Assembly: GCF_040802235.1 (NCBI RefSeq)
Contig: NC_133157.1
Coordinates: 32,691,501 to 32,755,500, forward strand
Reading direction: 5' to 3'
Length of the DNA: 64,000 nt
DNA from: Manis javanica
Lineage: Eukaryota > Chordata > Mammalia > Pholidota > Manidae
Numbering within the stretch: position 1 is the first letter of the stretch; the number at the start of each line of letters is the position of its first letter. Below are positions 34,465 to 47,180 of this stretch, in pieces. The notes under the pieces are model-generated. The model was not told the origin of the DNA. It saw only the letters and a program-made list of their open reading frames with translations, and ran no database searches. A program made the position numbers and the translations under genes.

Positions 34465-34860
34465 AATTCCCTTGCATTAGTTTGTTAGGGCTGCCAGAAC
34501 AAAATACCACATACTGGTTAGCTTCAATAACAGAAACTTATTTTTTCTCAGTTCCAGAAGCTGGAGTCCAAGATCAAGGTGCCAGAAGGTTTGGTTTCTC
34601 CTGAGGCCTCTCTCCTTCTTGCTGTGTCCCCACATGGCCTCTCCTCTGCACATGTACATCCCTGATGTCTCCTTCTGTCCTAACCTCTTCGTGCACAGAC
34701 ACCAGTCAGACTGGACTGGAACCCACCTTAATGCCATTATTTTAATTAATTACCTCTTTAAAGGCCCCATCTCGAAATACAGTCATATTCTAGGGTACTG
34801 GGGATTAGGGCTCCAAATACAAATTTTGGGGGGACACAATTCAATCCATAACACCCCTGG
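34465..34860 (-). repeat. MaLR-type LTR (MLT1/MST-like), reverse
   Basis: The plus strand begins 'cattagtttgttagggctgc', passes 'acttattttttctcagttcc', 'gcctctctccttcttgctgt' and 'attacctctttaaaggcccc', and ends 'ggggggacacaattcaatcc'. This is the exact reversed layout of the LTR at 1530-1880. No internal genes. Confidence 0.75.
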
Positions 34861-35149
34861 CCCAATCAGCTCCAATTAGGTCCTGGAGGTAACGAAGAGG
34901 CATTGTAACCGACCAATTCAGGCCATTTGTGTCTGAGTTCTTTGATCCCTTTACTCCTAACTGGCACACCTCCTCTCACTTCTGCTTACCACCATCCTTT
35001 CTGTTCATTAAGTCCTACTTCAAGCATACTATCTGACATGAAATGTCTCCTGATCAAACCATGATGGAATTTTAGTCTACATTTCTCTTATGGCACATAT
35101 TTAGGCCTTCTTTATTTACTCATTTAACACATATGTATGGAGAAGCATG

Positions 35150-35370
35150 CTGGTGAGGTGGTTCAGAGTGTGGACTTTGGGGCCAACTCTGCCATTTACT
35201 AGCTGTCATTTTGGCCAAGTTACAGTGTTAACATCTCTGATCCTCAGTTTTACCTGCAATCGGCCATACCTACTTCATGGGATGTAGGACGCTGAAATGA
35301 GCTAATATACATAAGACCCTCAGGAGGGTGCCTGACACATGGTAAGCACTCGGTGAACAGTAGCTATTAT
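35150..35370 (+). repeat. MIR SINE
   Basis: Good MIR order: 'gtggttcagagtgtggactt', 'gccaactctgccatttacta', 'aacatctctgatcctcagtt' and 'ggtaagcactcggtgaacag'. Confidence 0.85.
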
Positions 35371-37224
35371 TGGATGCTACACTGCTGGGTACTGACTGGA
35401 ATGCAGGGTATACAATCACATCGCAGTTAACTGTGTCCAAGTCACATCTTCCCATGAGATCATAGTGGCTAGGAAGCCACAATTAGATCTGATTCAAAAT
35501 GATATCTGAAATACAGCATATGCCTTACAGATGCTTATTCTCAAAATTGAAAATGGTAAGAGAAAAATGAACAAGACAGAGACATATGGGGACCTAGTGA
35601 AATATAACTCTCTTACTGGATGCCTAGGAACAGTGTAAATGCATTTCCTATGAAACCAGGCCCTCTCCTTCCTTGGAAGAAGCAGTTCTTGGTGCATCCG
35701 TGCCACACTGTTCAGAGAAAAGACTTGCAAGGCCCACCTCCCTCCAGGCCCTCGGAGATGCTATCTCCTCCGGGAGTGCCCATCTGCCGGGTGCTTCCTG
35801 GCTCCACTGCCAAGGCTTCAAATGGATATTTTAAATTCTTGGATTTGCATGGTGGTTTCCCCCACAATTCTGCAATTCTTCTCTTCACACAATTAAGGAA
35901 GAGACATAACTGAATTGCTACCAACTGCCCTGGGGAGGTTGGGGAGGCAGCCATCTTAAAGTGGGAGGAAAGCTAAGACATTTGTTCTAAACTGCTTAAG
36001 GTTCAGTAAAATTTCATCCACAGTGATGAGCACCCATTTCTAAGTGGTTACCATACTCCAGACAGGGCCCTTCTGAACCTGGAGGTAATGCCGTGGGGCA
36101 GATTTCATTTTCTCCCTCTCATGCTTCCTCATTTTAGTGTTGAATCCAAAAAGAAAACTTGACATGTATCTGTAGAACATTCCAACATTTGATTTATCTC
36201 TACCATACTAGCCTATGCAAGCATTTGAAAATATTGCTTCCTCTATTAAATGCATATTAATTCCTTTTTGAAGCTTTGGGGGCATTTAAATACTTCTGCT
36301 GAGTCATCCAGGTTATTGGTAAAAACCCTGGATAGAGCAGAGCCCTGTAGCACTCCACTAGGGACTGCTTTCCAGGAGCCACGTGACGGTGCTGAACTTG
36401 GTAGAGCGTGAGGAAAGAGATGACCGACTACACCGGCACCCAGGTTAGGAAGACTGTTTTAGCCCTGTGTTTAGCAGGGCTCAGCGTCCCGGTGGCATGA
36501 CAGAAGGAAATTCAGCCGTGCATCACAAGGGCTGCACTTGTTTCCTGAGTGTTGGGAGCTTATCACAAGATAGCCTCTATTTATTTTATAGACATATGGC
36601 TTAATTATTAAATTTACAAATAAAACAACCCAGATAACTGGAAGTTAGTATAATTTCTTCATTGGGTAATATAGATGGCTTTCTGGAGCAGGTGTGACCC
36701 TTGACTAGGGACAAACTAATTTATACTCCAATCTTGTCCTCTGTCACAAACAGGCCTGGCTCCCCCTGTTGGCAGAATAAAGACAAACTCCTCAGGTGGG
36801 CATTCAGTGACCTTTGTGACCAGCCACAATTTATTTTCCCAGACTACACTCTGGGAAGTACTCAGGAGATCTGGACTGCCCTCTCAGGTGCAATCCACCT
36901 CCCCTGCCTTCTCTCATTCATTCATGTCACATATATTTATGAAGTACCTGTGTGCGAAGAAGTCCCTGTGGACGGATGTTCTAGGGACACACCTTGTACC
37001 CTCTTCCCAGGTTGGCTAAGATCCCAGTTTAAGCTCGGTGTCCTCCCTGGAGAAGGCTTTGGTGCTCTGCAATTTATCACAGATGGAATTCAGAGAATGA
37101 TATTATTGCACCAGAAGGCAGGCTGGGACAAATTGCTGGGATGGGGCTGCTCAGGGACAGATGAGAACAGCGGAAGACTATTTCTAGAGCACCAAGAGGG
37201 AAACCCATTTAAACCAGAGGCCAA
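35371..37224. other. Intergenic, unassigned
   Basis: No gene found. The words near 36740-36830 ('aagacaaactcctcaggtgg', 'agtgacctttgtgaccagcc') hint at an L2 fragment. An open plus frame at 36701-37237 has no recognisable domain and I do not call it. Confidence 0.4.
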
Positions 37225-37377
37225 CCATGTACAGTAAAAGGAGCTCTGGGCTGGGAAACCCAGAGACCTGGGTCCTCAACCCAGTTCTACTCTGAAGGGC
37301 TATGAGACTTTGCCAAGTCCTTTCCTAGCCTATATTGAGTCACCCCTCTGTAAAGTGAAGATGTCGGAGGTGGTTTT
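37225..37377 (+). repeat. MIR SINE, interrupted by LINE-1
   Basis: MIR-like wording ('gagacctgggtcctcaaccc', 'gactttgccaagtcctttcc', 'ctgtaaagtgaagatgtcgg') runs directly into the target-site duplication of the LINE-1 insertion at 37378. Confidence 0.6.
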
Positions 37378-39557
37378 AAAAGACCCTCTCTCCCATGGTC
37401 AATTAATATACAATAAAGGTGCCATGGATATACAATGGGGAAATGACAGCTTGTTCAACAACTCGTGTTGGCAAAATTGGACAGCTACATGTAAGAGAAT
37501 GAAACTGGATTATTGTCTAGCTCCATACACAAAAGTAAACTTGAAATGGATCAAAGACCTGAAAGTAAGTCATGAAATCGGAAAACTCTAAGAAGAAAAC
37601 ATAGGCAAAAATCTCTTGAATATAAACATGAGCAGCTTTTTCCTGAACACATCTCCTCAGGCAAGGGAAACAAAAGCAAAAATGAATAAGTGGGATTACA
37701 TCAAACTAAAAAGCTTCTGTACAGCAAAGGACACCATCAGTAGAACAAAAAGGCATCCTACAGTATGGAAGAATATATTCGTAAATGACATATCCGATAA
37801 GTGGTTAACATCCAAAATATATAAAGAACTCACACACCTCAACACCCAAAAAGCAAATAACCCTATTAAAAAATGGGCAGACACTTATCCAAAGAAGAAA
37901 TTCAGATGGCCAAGAGGCTCATGAAAAGATGCTCCACATTGCTAATTATCAGGGAAAGGAAAATTAAAACCACAATGAGGCATTACCTCATACCAGTTAG
38001 GATAACTAACATCCAAAAGACAAGAAACAACAAATACTGGGGAGGATGCAGAGAAGGGGGAACCCTCCTGCACTGCTGGTGGGAATGTAAATTAGTTCAA
38101 CCATTGTGGAAAGCAGTATGGAGGTTCCTCAAAATGCTCAAAATGGACATACCATTTGACCCAGGAATTCCACTCCTAGGAATTTACCCTAAGAATGCAG
38201 CAGCCCAATTTGAAAAAGACAGATGCACCCCTATGTTTATTGCAGCACTATTTACAATAGCCAAGAAATGGAAGCAACCTAAGTGTCCATCAGTAGATAA
38301 ATGGATAAAGATGTGGTACATATACACAATGGAATATTATTCAGCCATAAGAAGAAAACAAATCCTACCATTTGCCAACAACATGGATGGAGCTAGAGGA
38401 TACTATGCTCAGTGAAATAAGCCAAGTGGAGAAAGACAAGTATCAAATGATTTCACTCATCTGTGGAGTATAAGAACAAAGAAAAAACTGAAGGAACAAA
38501 ACAGCAGCAGACTCACAGAACCCAAGAATGGACTAACAGTTTACCAAAGGGAAAGGGACTGGGGAGGATGAGTGGGAAGGGAGGGATAAGGGGGAAAAAG
38601 GGGCATTATGATTAGCACACATAATGTAGCGGGGGGGGGACATGGGAAAGGCAGTATATAAAGAGAAGACAAGCAATGATTCTATAGCATCTTATTACAT
38701 TGATGGACAGTGACTGTAAGAGTGTCTGTGGGGGGACTTGATTATAGGGGGAGTCTAGTAACCATAATGTTGTTCAAGTAATTGTACATTAATGATATAA
38801 AAAAAAAACTAAAAATAGAAGCACCATTTGATCCAGGAATTCCACTCCTAGAAATTTACCTGTAGAAAACAAGATCCCAGATTCAAAAGACAGATGCACC
38901 CCTATGTTTATCACAACACTATTTGCAATAGCCAAGATATGGAAGCAACCTAAGTGTCTATCAGTAGATGAATGGATAAAGAAGAGGTGGTACATATACA
39001 CAATGAAATATTATTCAGCTATAAGAAGAAAACAAATCCCACCATTTGCAACAACATGGATGGAGCTATGTTGTATTATGCTCAGTGAAATAAACCTGGT
39101 GGAGAAAGACAAGTATCAAATGATTTTACTCATTTGTGGAGTATAACAACAAAGCAAAACTGAAGGAACAAAACAGCAGCAGACACAGAGTCCAAGAAGG
39201 GACTAGTGGTTACCCAAGGGAAGGGAGTGGGGAGGCTAGGTGGGGAGGGAGGGAAAGGGGATTAAGGGGTATTATGATTAGCACACATAATGTAGTGGGA
39301 TGCACGGGGAAGGCCGTATAGCACAGAGAAGACAAGTAGTGACTCTATAGCATCTTACTACACTGATGGACAGTGACTGCCTTGGGGTGTATGGGAGGGA
39401 CTTGATAATATGGGTGAATGTAGTAACCACAATGTTGCTCATGTGAAACCTTCATAAGAGTATATATATCAATGATACCGTAATAAAAAAGGACATTTTT
39501 GTGTATGCACAGAAAAATATATGAAAAGAGGAAAAGAAAAAAAAGGCCCTCTCTCCC
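37378..39557 (+). mobile_element. Composite LINE-1 insertion bracketed by a 17-bp target-site duplication
   Basis: AAAAGACCCTCTCTCCC at 37378-37394 recurs as AAAAGGCCCTCTCTCCC at 39541-39557 (16 of 17 match). Between them lie two LINE-1 3' ends in the same orientation. The first (about 37395-38808) carries the ORF2 C-terminal part, readable in two overlapping frames around 37616-37924 and 37873-38415 (motifs WYIYTMEYYSAIRRKQILPF and CPSVDKWIK), then a complete 3' region ending in an A run. The second (about 38809-39540) restarts within ORF2 and again runs to its own 3' end and tail. ORF1 and the reverse-transcriptase part are absent, so neither copy is functional. Confidence 0.88.
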
Positions 39558-39770
39558 TACCAGACCCAGCTGAGATGTCACTTCTGTGAAACCTTCCCGA
39601 ATTTCCTTCACTGACCCCATTGCTTCAGCCCACCTCACACCTCTGAGCATTTGGTGATTATTTGTATGAATTTCTATTCTTTCCTCATAATTAAGAGCAT
39701 TTTATCCCAGCACTTCGGCTCATTTGAATTATTAGGAAATATGTATTGAGCTAATGAACGAGGAACAGTT
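39541..39770 (+). repeat. L2 LINE fragment
   Basis: Plus-orientation L2-like words directly after the LINE-1: 'cagctgagatgtcacttctg', 'tgaaaccttcccgaatttcc' and 'cattttatcccagcacttcg'-type sequence. Confidence 0.55.
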
Positions 39771-40059
39771 ATCATTTTTGGATCTGTAATCCCTGCATTG
39801 TCCACAAGGTGGCAATTTGCACAGGGGGCCACAGCACTAACCCTGCGTTTTGGTGGAAGTCCTAGAAAAAGGGGCTGAAGGGAAGAATGGAGAACCAGGG
39901 AGGACTTTCCTCAAAGACTTATCCTCTGGCTCCCTGGTGGGTGTGTGCTGTCCCTTTGTCCTTCACCTTTAAAGTGTCTCTGTCAGACAGCAATGCGGGC
40001 CTGAGCCACCTGGCCAAGCCTGGATTCCACCTTTTCAAGCTTCTCAGCTGGCCAGGCAA

Positions 40060-40470
40060 GAATGACGGTGTGGTTCTCACTGCCCTCTCTGGCCTCGCCC
40101 CTGCACCTCCACACCCCCCAAGCAGCCCTGTGACTGGGCTGAGCTTCCTTGCTCCTGACTGCACCATGTTCTGCCTGGTCTCCATGACTTCAGACACACC
40201 ATCGCCTCTCTCTGCCCTCCTTCCAGGTAGCCCTGGCTCTTGAAGATCCTGTTTAGGAAGGACCTTTCCCAGAAAGTCTCCCTGCCTCTTTTCCCCCAGC
40301 ACTTTCCTGTAGTAGCATTTACTGCATTGAAATTGCTTCCCACTTGCCTCACCAAAGCCGCCTTCTTAAGCCCCAGCTCCTGGCTTACTCATCTAACCAC
40401 CAGTGCCCTGTGCAGGCCTGGCATGCAGTCGTTGGCCCTCTGAGAGTTTGCCGAATGAAGAATGAACCAA
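40060..40470 (+). repeat. L2 LINE fragment
   Basis: Plus-orientation L2 words: 'ctgactgcaccatgttctgc', 'aagccccagctcctggctta' and an end 'gtgcaggcctggcatgcagt' followed by 'tgccgaatgaagaatgaacc'. Confidence 0.55.
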
Positions 40471-42430
40471 TGAATCTACAAACTAGGGATATGATGTAGA
40501 AAGATAAGTGGAGAACCATTTCCCCCACAACAGGGGAGACATTTGAAAGTAAGAAAAAACAACTGTTTTTATGTTGACACTGGCTCAGGAAGGGACCAAA
40601 TGCTCCTTACACAGTAACGACACATTATGACTTTGAAAGAAGTAGGAAAGGCATGTTAAAAGGAGGCAGTTACTTTCCTCATGTAAATCAAGGCTGTGCT
40701 GTCTCCTAAGAAAATGAATCCTTCCTTTAGCAAGGTGACATCTTTTGGTTATTTATGAGGAAACTTATGGCAGCTATTTAACTCTCCTGGTAGGAAAGGA
40801 AAGTTCCAGGGCTTACACTTGACCCTGCCTCTTATAATAGCCCTTATTCCATGTGTCACAGAGCTGATTTGGGATTCTGCCAGTTGCCAAATATGTTTAT
40901 TCTATTCAGGACCTGGGGTAGTAACCACAGGGTGGGTTCACTGTGATTTGAACATGGGCCTGATCATCGTAAGGCCTCCTCTGACTGAGGGCCACAGTGG
41001 AACACTCTAGTAAAGGGTCAGAGGTCCTTCTGGAGAGGGCTTACAGGAGGATTTATAAAATGTGTACAGAGTCCTTCTTCAAGGGGACTGGCCTCCCCTT
41101 CTAGATTAGGTCTAAAAACTGGATATGAGACCCTAACGATTCAAATCAGCTTTTGGACACCAGGCTTGGGGCCTTTCCTGTTGTGTGCAGCAAGTCACAT
41201 TTTAATAGGCTGCTCACTGTTTAATTCCTAGGAACTCTGTGGCAACTGGCAATGACAACGATCGCTGTGGGTCAAAACACTGAGAGTCCCCTTCATCCTA
41301 CTGTCCATCATGGGACCTGTGCCCTGCTGTGCCCTTGGCAGTTAAGTGCTGGCCTCTCTTCTTCTGGATTCCCATCATCCCCAGGGCACTCGGGAGCCAT
41401 CTCAATGATGGCATCTCCCATTTGTCATTATGTGGCTAACAGAAGAAAGCAACCACGGAACTTTCAAGGATACCAGTGCTCCCCTCAGTAATGAATTTCC
41501 CAATGTCACAAGGAAGGGAATGTCCTCTGGGCCCCCTTAGGATATGGAGTAGGTAGATGAACGTGTAGATTGTCCGTAATAAATCTACTCCAGCATCTTC
41601 CTAAGCTTTTTGATTCCTTCTTTTATGACACACTAAGGAAGTACTGGCATCTCAACATGCCTAAATATAGGTCATCATTAAGTCTCAGTTTCACTTAAAC
41701 AGCTGAGTAAACTACAGAGGCACTTCCAGCTACACAAACCAACACACTGAACCCAGGATCTCAGGTAGGTGCACCTGTATCAATAAATTCAACTCGATTC
41801 AGAGTTATATTCTGTCCTCCTTGGTCTAACACATTTATAATCCATATACCCCAAATTGCTACAATGTAATTTAGCAAAATCTTGCCAGTCTTTTGGTGAA
41901 TAAAGTATATGTCTTTACATCTTTTTATCCTTTGGGGGATGAGGACATTCCATGAAAGACTGCAAACTGGGAAGGAACTAGTGTTGAAAAGCTGAATGGA
42001 TACCACCCAAGAGTCCTGTCGCTGGTCTTCCCAGACTCTAAGAAGCTTTCTCACCTCTTGTTCAGAAAAGATAGTAAACAGCATGGACAAATGAAAACTG
42101 AGGGGTGAAGTCAGGAAAAGCTACCCAAAAAGCCTGGTTAGCAAGTCCCTCCTTCTGTCTACTGTCTTCAGTTGGTCACACACACATTAAACAATCATAC
42201 GTGCTTTCATAGACATACAAAATTCCTGGAAATATGCACAAAGCTGAGAAGGAGTGGCCTATTGAGACTGACCTAGAGCACTGGGACAGAGGATGAAAGG
42301 GACCCTTTTTTCATCGTTGTATCCATTTGTAAGCTATGAAATTTTAAACCATATATTCCCTTTTTAAAATATAACTTTGTTAACTACTAAACGCAGAATA
42401 AAATAAAACAGCGCATCCTTCTGGGATGAT
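40471..42430. other. Intergenic region upstream of IGFBPL1
   Basis: No gene or clear repeat recognised. The distal IGFBPL1 promoter would lie here. An open minus frame at 41761-42090 has no recognisable domain and sits in AT-rich sequence, so I do not call it. Confidence 0.4.
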
Positions 42431-42439
42431 TAAGGGGTG

Positions 42440-43260
42440 TAATATTTGGAGCCAGCCTTGTATCTGGCGACCACACATCCATCCTGGCACAACCAGAGCG
42501 ACCTCGGGCGAGTTCCCGCTCCGACTGGGTCTCGGTCTCCCCAACAGCCCACTGGGTGTCAGGAATTTGGTCTCGGGACATCACTCCAGCTGGAACGGGG
42601 AGCAGCAGGGAGCCCACCGTGCTGAAGCGTCCTGGCCGGCCGCAGTCTGCGGGCGCCCCGCGGTGCAGGCCCGGCCAATCAGCGGCCGCGGGGCGGGCAG
42701 GGAGGCTGCGCCGCGCGCGGAGCGCAGCGCCAAGCAGAGGCGCCACTGCCGTCCGGGGATAGACCATGACTCGCTCACCCGTGCTCTTCCCGCTGCTGCT
42801 TCTCCTGCCGCCACTGGCCCCGGGCCTCGGGCTCCGCAGCGCTGGCGGCCGACGCACGGAGTGCGGTCCCTGCCGGCCCGAGCGCTGTCCGGCGCCCATT
42901 CGCTGCCCTGCGCTCAGAATAGCTGCGCGCGACGAGTGCGGCTGCTGCGCGAGCTGCCTGGGCGCCGAGGGCGCGAGCTGCGGGGGTCGGGCTGGCGCGC
43001 GCTGTGGCCCCGGGCTGGTGTGCGCCAGCCGCACCGCTGGGGCGGCGCCCGAGGGCACTGGGCTCTGCGTATGCGCGCAGCGCGGCGCTGTTTGCGGTTC
43101 CGACGGCCGCTCCTACCCCAGCATTTGCGCGCTGCGCCTGCGCGCCTGGCACGCGCCCAGCGCTCACCCTGGTCACTTGCACAAGGTGCGCGACGGCCTC
43201 TGCGAATTTGGTGAGTCCCGTCCCCGCTCCGTGGTGCTGGAGCGGGTAGAAAAAGAGGTA
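42440..43260 (+). promoter_or_regulatory. CpG island at the IGFBPL1 5' end
   Basis: CpG dinucleotides and G+C rise sharply from about 42440, are densest at about 42640-43200 and fall off after the exon 1 donor. The block covers the proximal promoter, the 5' untranslated region and exon 1. No TATA box is evident close to the ATG, as is usual for CpG-island promoters. The high GC produces long alternative open frames on both strands that I consider non-coding. Confidence 0.85.
42766..43210 (+). CDS. IGFBPL1: IGFBPL1 exon 1 (signal peptide, IGFBP and Kazal-like modules)
   Basis: First coding exon of a secreted protein. Residues 1 to about 25 are a signal peptide (MTRSPVLFPLLLLLPPLAPG). Residues about 32-101 form the cysteine-rich IGFBP module: CGPCRPERC, then DECGCCASCLG with the diagnostic CGCC at 58-61, and the Gly-rich CGPGLVC. 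Residues about 103-146 form a Kazal-like module (CVCAQRGAVCGSDGRSYPSI, closing LCEF). The ATG is preceded by a purine at -3 (ACCATGA). The exon ends GAATTTG|GTGAGT in phase 1, and the frame read past the donor is intronic. The whole agrees closely with human IGFBPL1 as I remember it. Spliced with the three later exons it gives 273 residues (human about 278). The family can bind IGFs, but the exact role of IGFBPL1 cannot be read from sequence. Confidence 0.97.
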
Positions 43261-46200
43261 CCCTAACCCTCTGGGGTGTGGGGTGAAGGGTTGTCCCCTT
43301 TCCCCTGTACAACAATAGACCGTGCTACCCAGCTCTCAGTTTTTCCTTCGGGAGCAGTTTTTCTTACCTGAGCAGATGCTCAAGGAAACAGTAATCCACA
43401 TCCTGCAACCCTCCCTTAGGAAGCTCATGGAGACACCAGCCAGTGAGCTGGTTGGAATTTTGGTGAGCCTGCAATCCCTTTGATACTCGCTGATAAAATT
43501 ATTTGCAGGCCTGGCATGTTTCTCTCCACGGGATTGGGCATTGGGAGGGAGAGTTTCCCACTAGGTCCAACCTGGGGTCCTGTACCAGGAGTGGGTTGTT
43601 TGAACAGAGAGAGGGAAGGTAAAAGTGTTGGAGGAGGAGGAATGGTGCCAGAATGGAGACACAGGATCCGAAAAGATTATGGTGCCATCAGGGACAGACA
43701 TGGTTGTTGTGGGACTAAGGTTTATATAATTTGGAGGGTCCCACTTTAAGTAAAGGAATTGAAAACTAGTCATTGCTGGGGACCTGCAAACTTAAACTTC
43801 ATTAACATTATTGGTAAAGCCATCTATGGGTGCCATCTTTGTCCACCCTCTATATGTAATTTTAAAAAACTAAACCAAAACATTAAGGATGTTTTGAGTG
43901 GACCACTCTGCTGGCCCGTCAGGTTTTGAAGAATTACCCGTCTGTGCTGCCTGGAGAGGGCTGTGGAGAGTTTAGGCTAAGTGAGCTTGTGGCCAGACAG
44001 TCCCAAGGAGTCCAGCTTGGGGTTCTGGCCTGGGCCCGGAGACCAAGTCCAGACGTAATTGCCTAAGTCAGTGTAATGACTTCAGCTCCGTTGGGGTGGG
44101 GGTGGCCTTCTTCAGGTCTGGGGAAGTTTCTAGCATTCCTTCCCTCCATGCATTCCAGGGAGATGCACTTAAGTCAAGGAGACCCAATGGGTTGTTGGAG
44201 ATGGGGCAGGAAGGCTCCTGTCCCCAGAAACATGAAAACAAGGTGTGGCCCATGGAGGGGAATGAGGCAACCCTAGGGCACAGGAAAGTCACTGTTGGCT
44301 ATTCCCGGTTGGGGTTCCCAGTGGAGGAAAGGGCTGCCTGGTGCGTCCCGTGCTGCTACTTCCCTGGGTCGCCTCGGGCTGGCCCCTTACCCTCTCTGGG
44401 CTGTGTCAGCCCCTGTGGAGCCATGGTTGAGATCCCTTTCACTTTGAACCTTTGTTTCTCCCTTTGGCATTTAAACAGTCCTGTCTCCCTCCTCCTTCCA
44501 GTTCTTGTCACTTGCTTTTACAATATGCTTTCCTCAGCAGTTAATTCACAGGCAGTTCTCTTTGTCTCCAGACAGGTAACACTTTCCCTTCACACACAGG
44601 AGACAGAAGAAATGCTGATTGGGTCCCCAGAATCTAGCCAGTGCTAATGTCTCTGATGGTTTATCCCCGCATTGGCATTGTGTTCCTAGGAAGAGAAATG
44701 CCTGAAGACATTTAGACCAAATCTATTATGCAGAGGAGATCTGGTGAGGATTCTTTATGTGGGAATAGAAGGGAAAAGTGACACCCAGGGGGCAGGAGAC
44801 TCATCCAGGGTGATCAGTAAAGCCTGATCAGCTCCCATGTCCCCAGCACCCCTGTTCAGTGCTCTTTCAGGGCAGGACTTGATAGTGCTGAGTCGGGCAG
44901 GTGGTGGTTGTCATGGTTACCAGAGGGAGGCCAGATGGCAGATGGAAACCCCATATCTCTAATTCATTGAAAATTACCAAATGACAAGTAAATGTGACAG
45001 CCCCTCCACTCTGATCTATGGGCTCTGAGGCCCACCCCAGGCACAGGCCCTGGAAGGAACAATGTTCATGGGCCAATCAGAGGCGATTCAGAAGCTGCTT
45101 TTAATGATCCCATGAGAGACAGCCGTCAGGCCTGCCCAGAATTTAGCTCTACTTCCCCACCAGTGATTGTGTCATTTGCCACAGACCCAGGCACTGTTTC
45201 CCCAACACTATTTAGCCTGAAATGTTTGTGTAGCCCCTGCCCTTGTGTCCTGGTGAAGCAGGAAGGTGTGGACTGGGGGATCTTTCCTAGCTGGCAAGGT
45301 GGCACCTCATTCTGCACTGCCCTAAAGCACTCTTTATTCAGAGGACACAGCAGGAGCACTTTTTAACAATGCCCCTAGGGACGCTGGTTAAAGGGAAAGA
45401 GACTGAGTCAGAGCAGCAGCTGTTCTGCTTCAATACTGGTAATAAAGTCACCCCTCCTCAGCAACTCACCTATCCTCAATAAGCAGGCACCTGACTTTGA
45501 CAGAATGAAGCCTCCCTAAATAATTATCAGGTTTCCTCACATGTGGGATGTGTTCTTACCCATGACTCTGAGGGGCATTTGGAACATTTTCAGGCTTAAA
45601 TTCTCACCTTTCCTGCTTTGCTCAGAATTGCTCCAAAATGCCTAATAATGAGAATAATCCCTTGATCAACACACATTTGTTGAAGATACACTCTGTTCCC
45701 ACATAAAGAATTCTTTACTGATGGAAACTGTTTTCACATCCCATCTTCTACTCGGTTTTTACTACTACCCTGGCCAGATCTCACTCCCGTTTAATAGAAG
45801 TGCAGTGACACACACACACAGGAAATTCTCTGGAGCCACATGGTGGCTCCCAGCTGAGGAGGGGCTCCAGTTCGGGTTTCTCTGGCTCTTCTCAGACGGG
45901 ACCATGCATCTCTAGCCCACTGGCAACCTGGTTAGGAAGGGGCTACAAACTGGCTACCCTTGAATTTTGAGGGTTTTTCAATCTGGATCCATCTTCCTGT
46001 TTTTCCTGCACCTTGTTGCTGGTTTCTCTGTTTAGAATTGGGTGATGGCTCCTGAGAGGAACAGGGATAGCTTCACAGAAGGGTAAACATCTGAGAATAG
46101 CCTTGAAGGATGAATAGAAAATTGCTGGGCTGAGAAGGGCAGATGGGAGGCACATGAATCAAGGTAGGGAGATAGGAGGTCCTGTGGTGAGTGTAAACAG

Positions 46201-46999
46201 TGGGCCTGCTGGGCAGCTACCCATGGGAAGGTTGGGGAAGGAGGTGAAGCCCACAGAAGTTTGCCCCAGGGTCACTCCAAGGCTTGAGTGCCAGCCTGCA
46301 GAATGAAGCTGCATCCTGTACTAAATTATTGGTTCCATTTCTCGACTGTAAGGCCACATGACATTATTGTTGTTGTCGGTATTATTACTTTAAAAGGCTA
46401 TGTTGTTCCATGTATGCACTCTATTTGCTAACATTGGGAGGGGGTTGGAAACCTACAGATGGCAGGCTGATAGTGTGTTTTGAATGCTAAATTAGATAGG
46501 AACAGGGTCCTGGGCCAAGGCCCACCAGGACACTGAGCTCTCGAAGCTTCAGTGAGCTCTTGAGATCCTGAATCTTATAAAATTCACCCCAGTTGAAATT
46601 CCAGCTCCACTTAGAAATCTGTCTGTGCAAGGCACGTGTTACTAGGTAACCACGAAAGGCAGCGAATGCCACTCTGTGAAAGGGACAAAAGAAGGGGGGT
46701 CTTGTGCTCAGAAGCCTTTCATGCCTAGGGAGGGGGTTTGAAGCACAGGCTGCAGGGAGCCAGATTAAGCTGTTTCTCCTTCCACATTGTAATGTGACTA
46801 TTAGCATAAATTATCAGGGCTGTTCAGTGTGTTGATTATTAAACTGTGGTTTTGTGCTTTTTCAAACAAGCAGATGAGGTCCTAGGGGATGACTTTTGAT
46901 GTTCTTTCTCTCCTTAGTACTGTTAACTTTAAAGAAATCTCAGAGTCATTTGGGAAAATCTTTCATTCCAGCCACCAAGGACAAATGGGATGGAGAACA
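43211..46999 (+). other. IGFBPL1 intron 1, left part
   Basis: Intron 1 spans 43211-51781 (8.6 kb). This part shows no further exon. A long open frame at 44096-44647 lacks any recognisable domain. Repeats here are few and too diverged to name. Confidence 0.5.
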
Positions 47000-47009
47000 G
47001 ATCATCCCC

Positions 47010-47180
47010 TGCTATAATAATACCGATCACTTTCATTTGTACAGATCCACGTGGCTAATAACAGTCACATTCCTTGTTTTCTGTCATCCCAGAGGATGTG
47101 GACCCAGTCATTATCTCCATTTGCAGATAAGGAGGAAATGGTTAGCAACTTGCCTGAGTCCCCGTGGTTGGTGACTGGAC
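47010..47180 (-). repeat. MIR-family SINE
   Basis: The plus strand reads 'ctgctataataataccgatc', 'ccagtcattatctccatttg', 'cagataaggaggaaatggtt' and 'agcaacttgcctgagtcccc', the complement of a MIR, in IGFBPL1 intron 1. Confidence 0.65.

Noticed and set aside
41761..42090. 109-codon minus-strand frame with a superficially protein-like composition
   Set aside because: I considered a retroelement remnant but could match no motif. Lone open frame in AT-rich intergenic DNA.
42387..43058. 223-codon minus-strand frame antisense to IGFBPL1 exon 1
   Set aside because: Same explanation: low stop frequency in a CpG island and no recognisable protein. A divergent non-coding transcript is possible but nothing in the sequence supports a protein.
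42426..43214. 262-codon open frame on the plus strand overlapping IGFBPL1 exon 1
   Set aside because: It is out of frame with the clear IGFBP/Kazal coding frame and lies in a GC-rich CpG island where stop codons are scarce. The peptide is Arg/Ala-rich with no domain.
44096..44647. 183-codon plus-strand frame in IGFBPL1 intron 1
   Set aside because: No domain or plausible splice context; overlapping frames in other registers are equally open.
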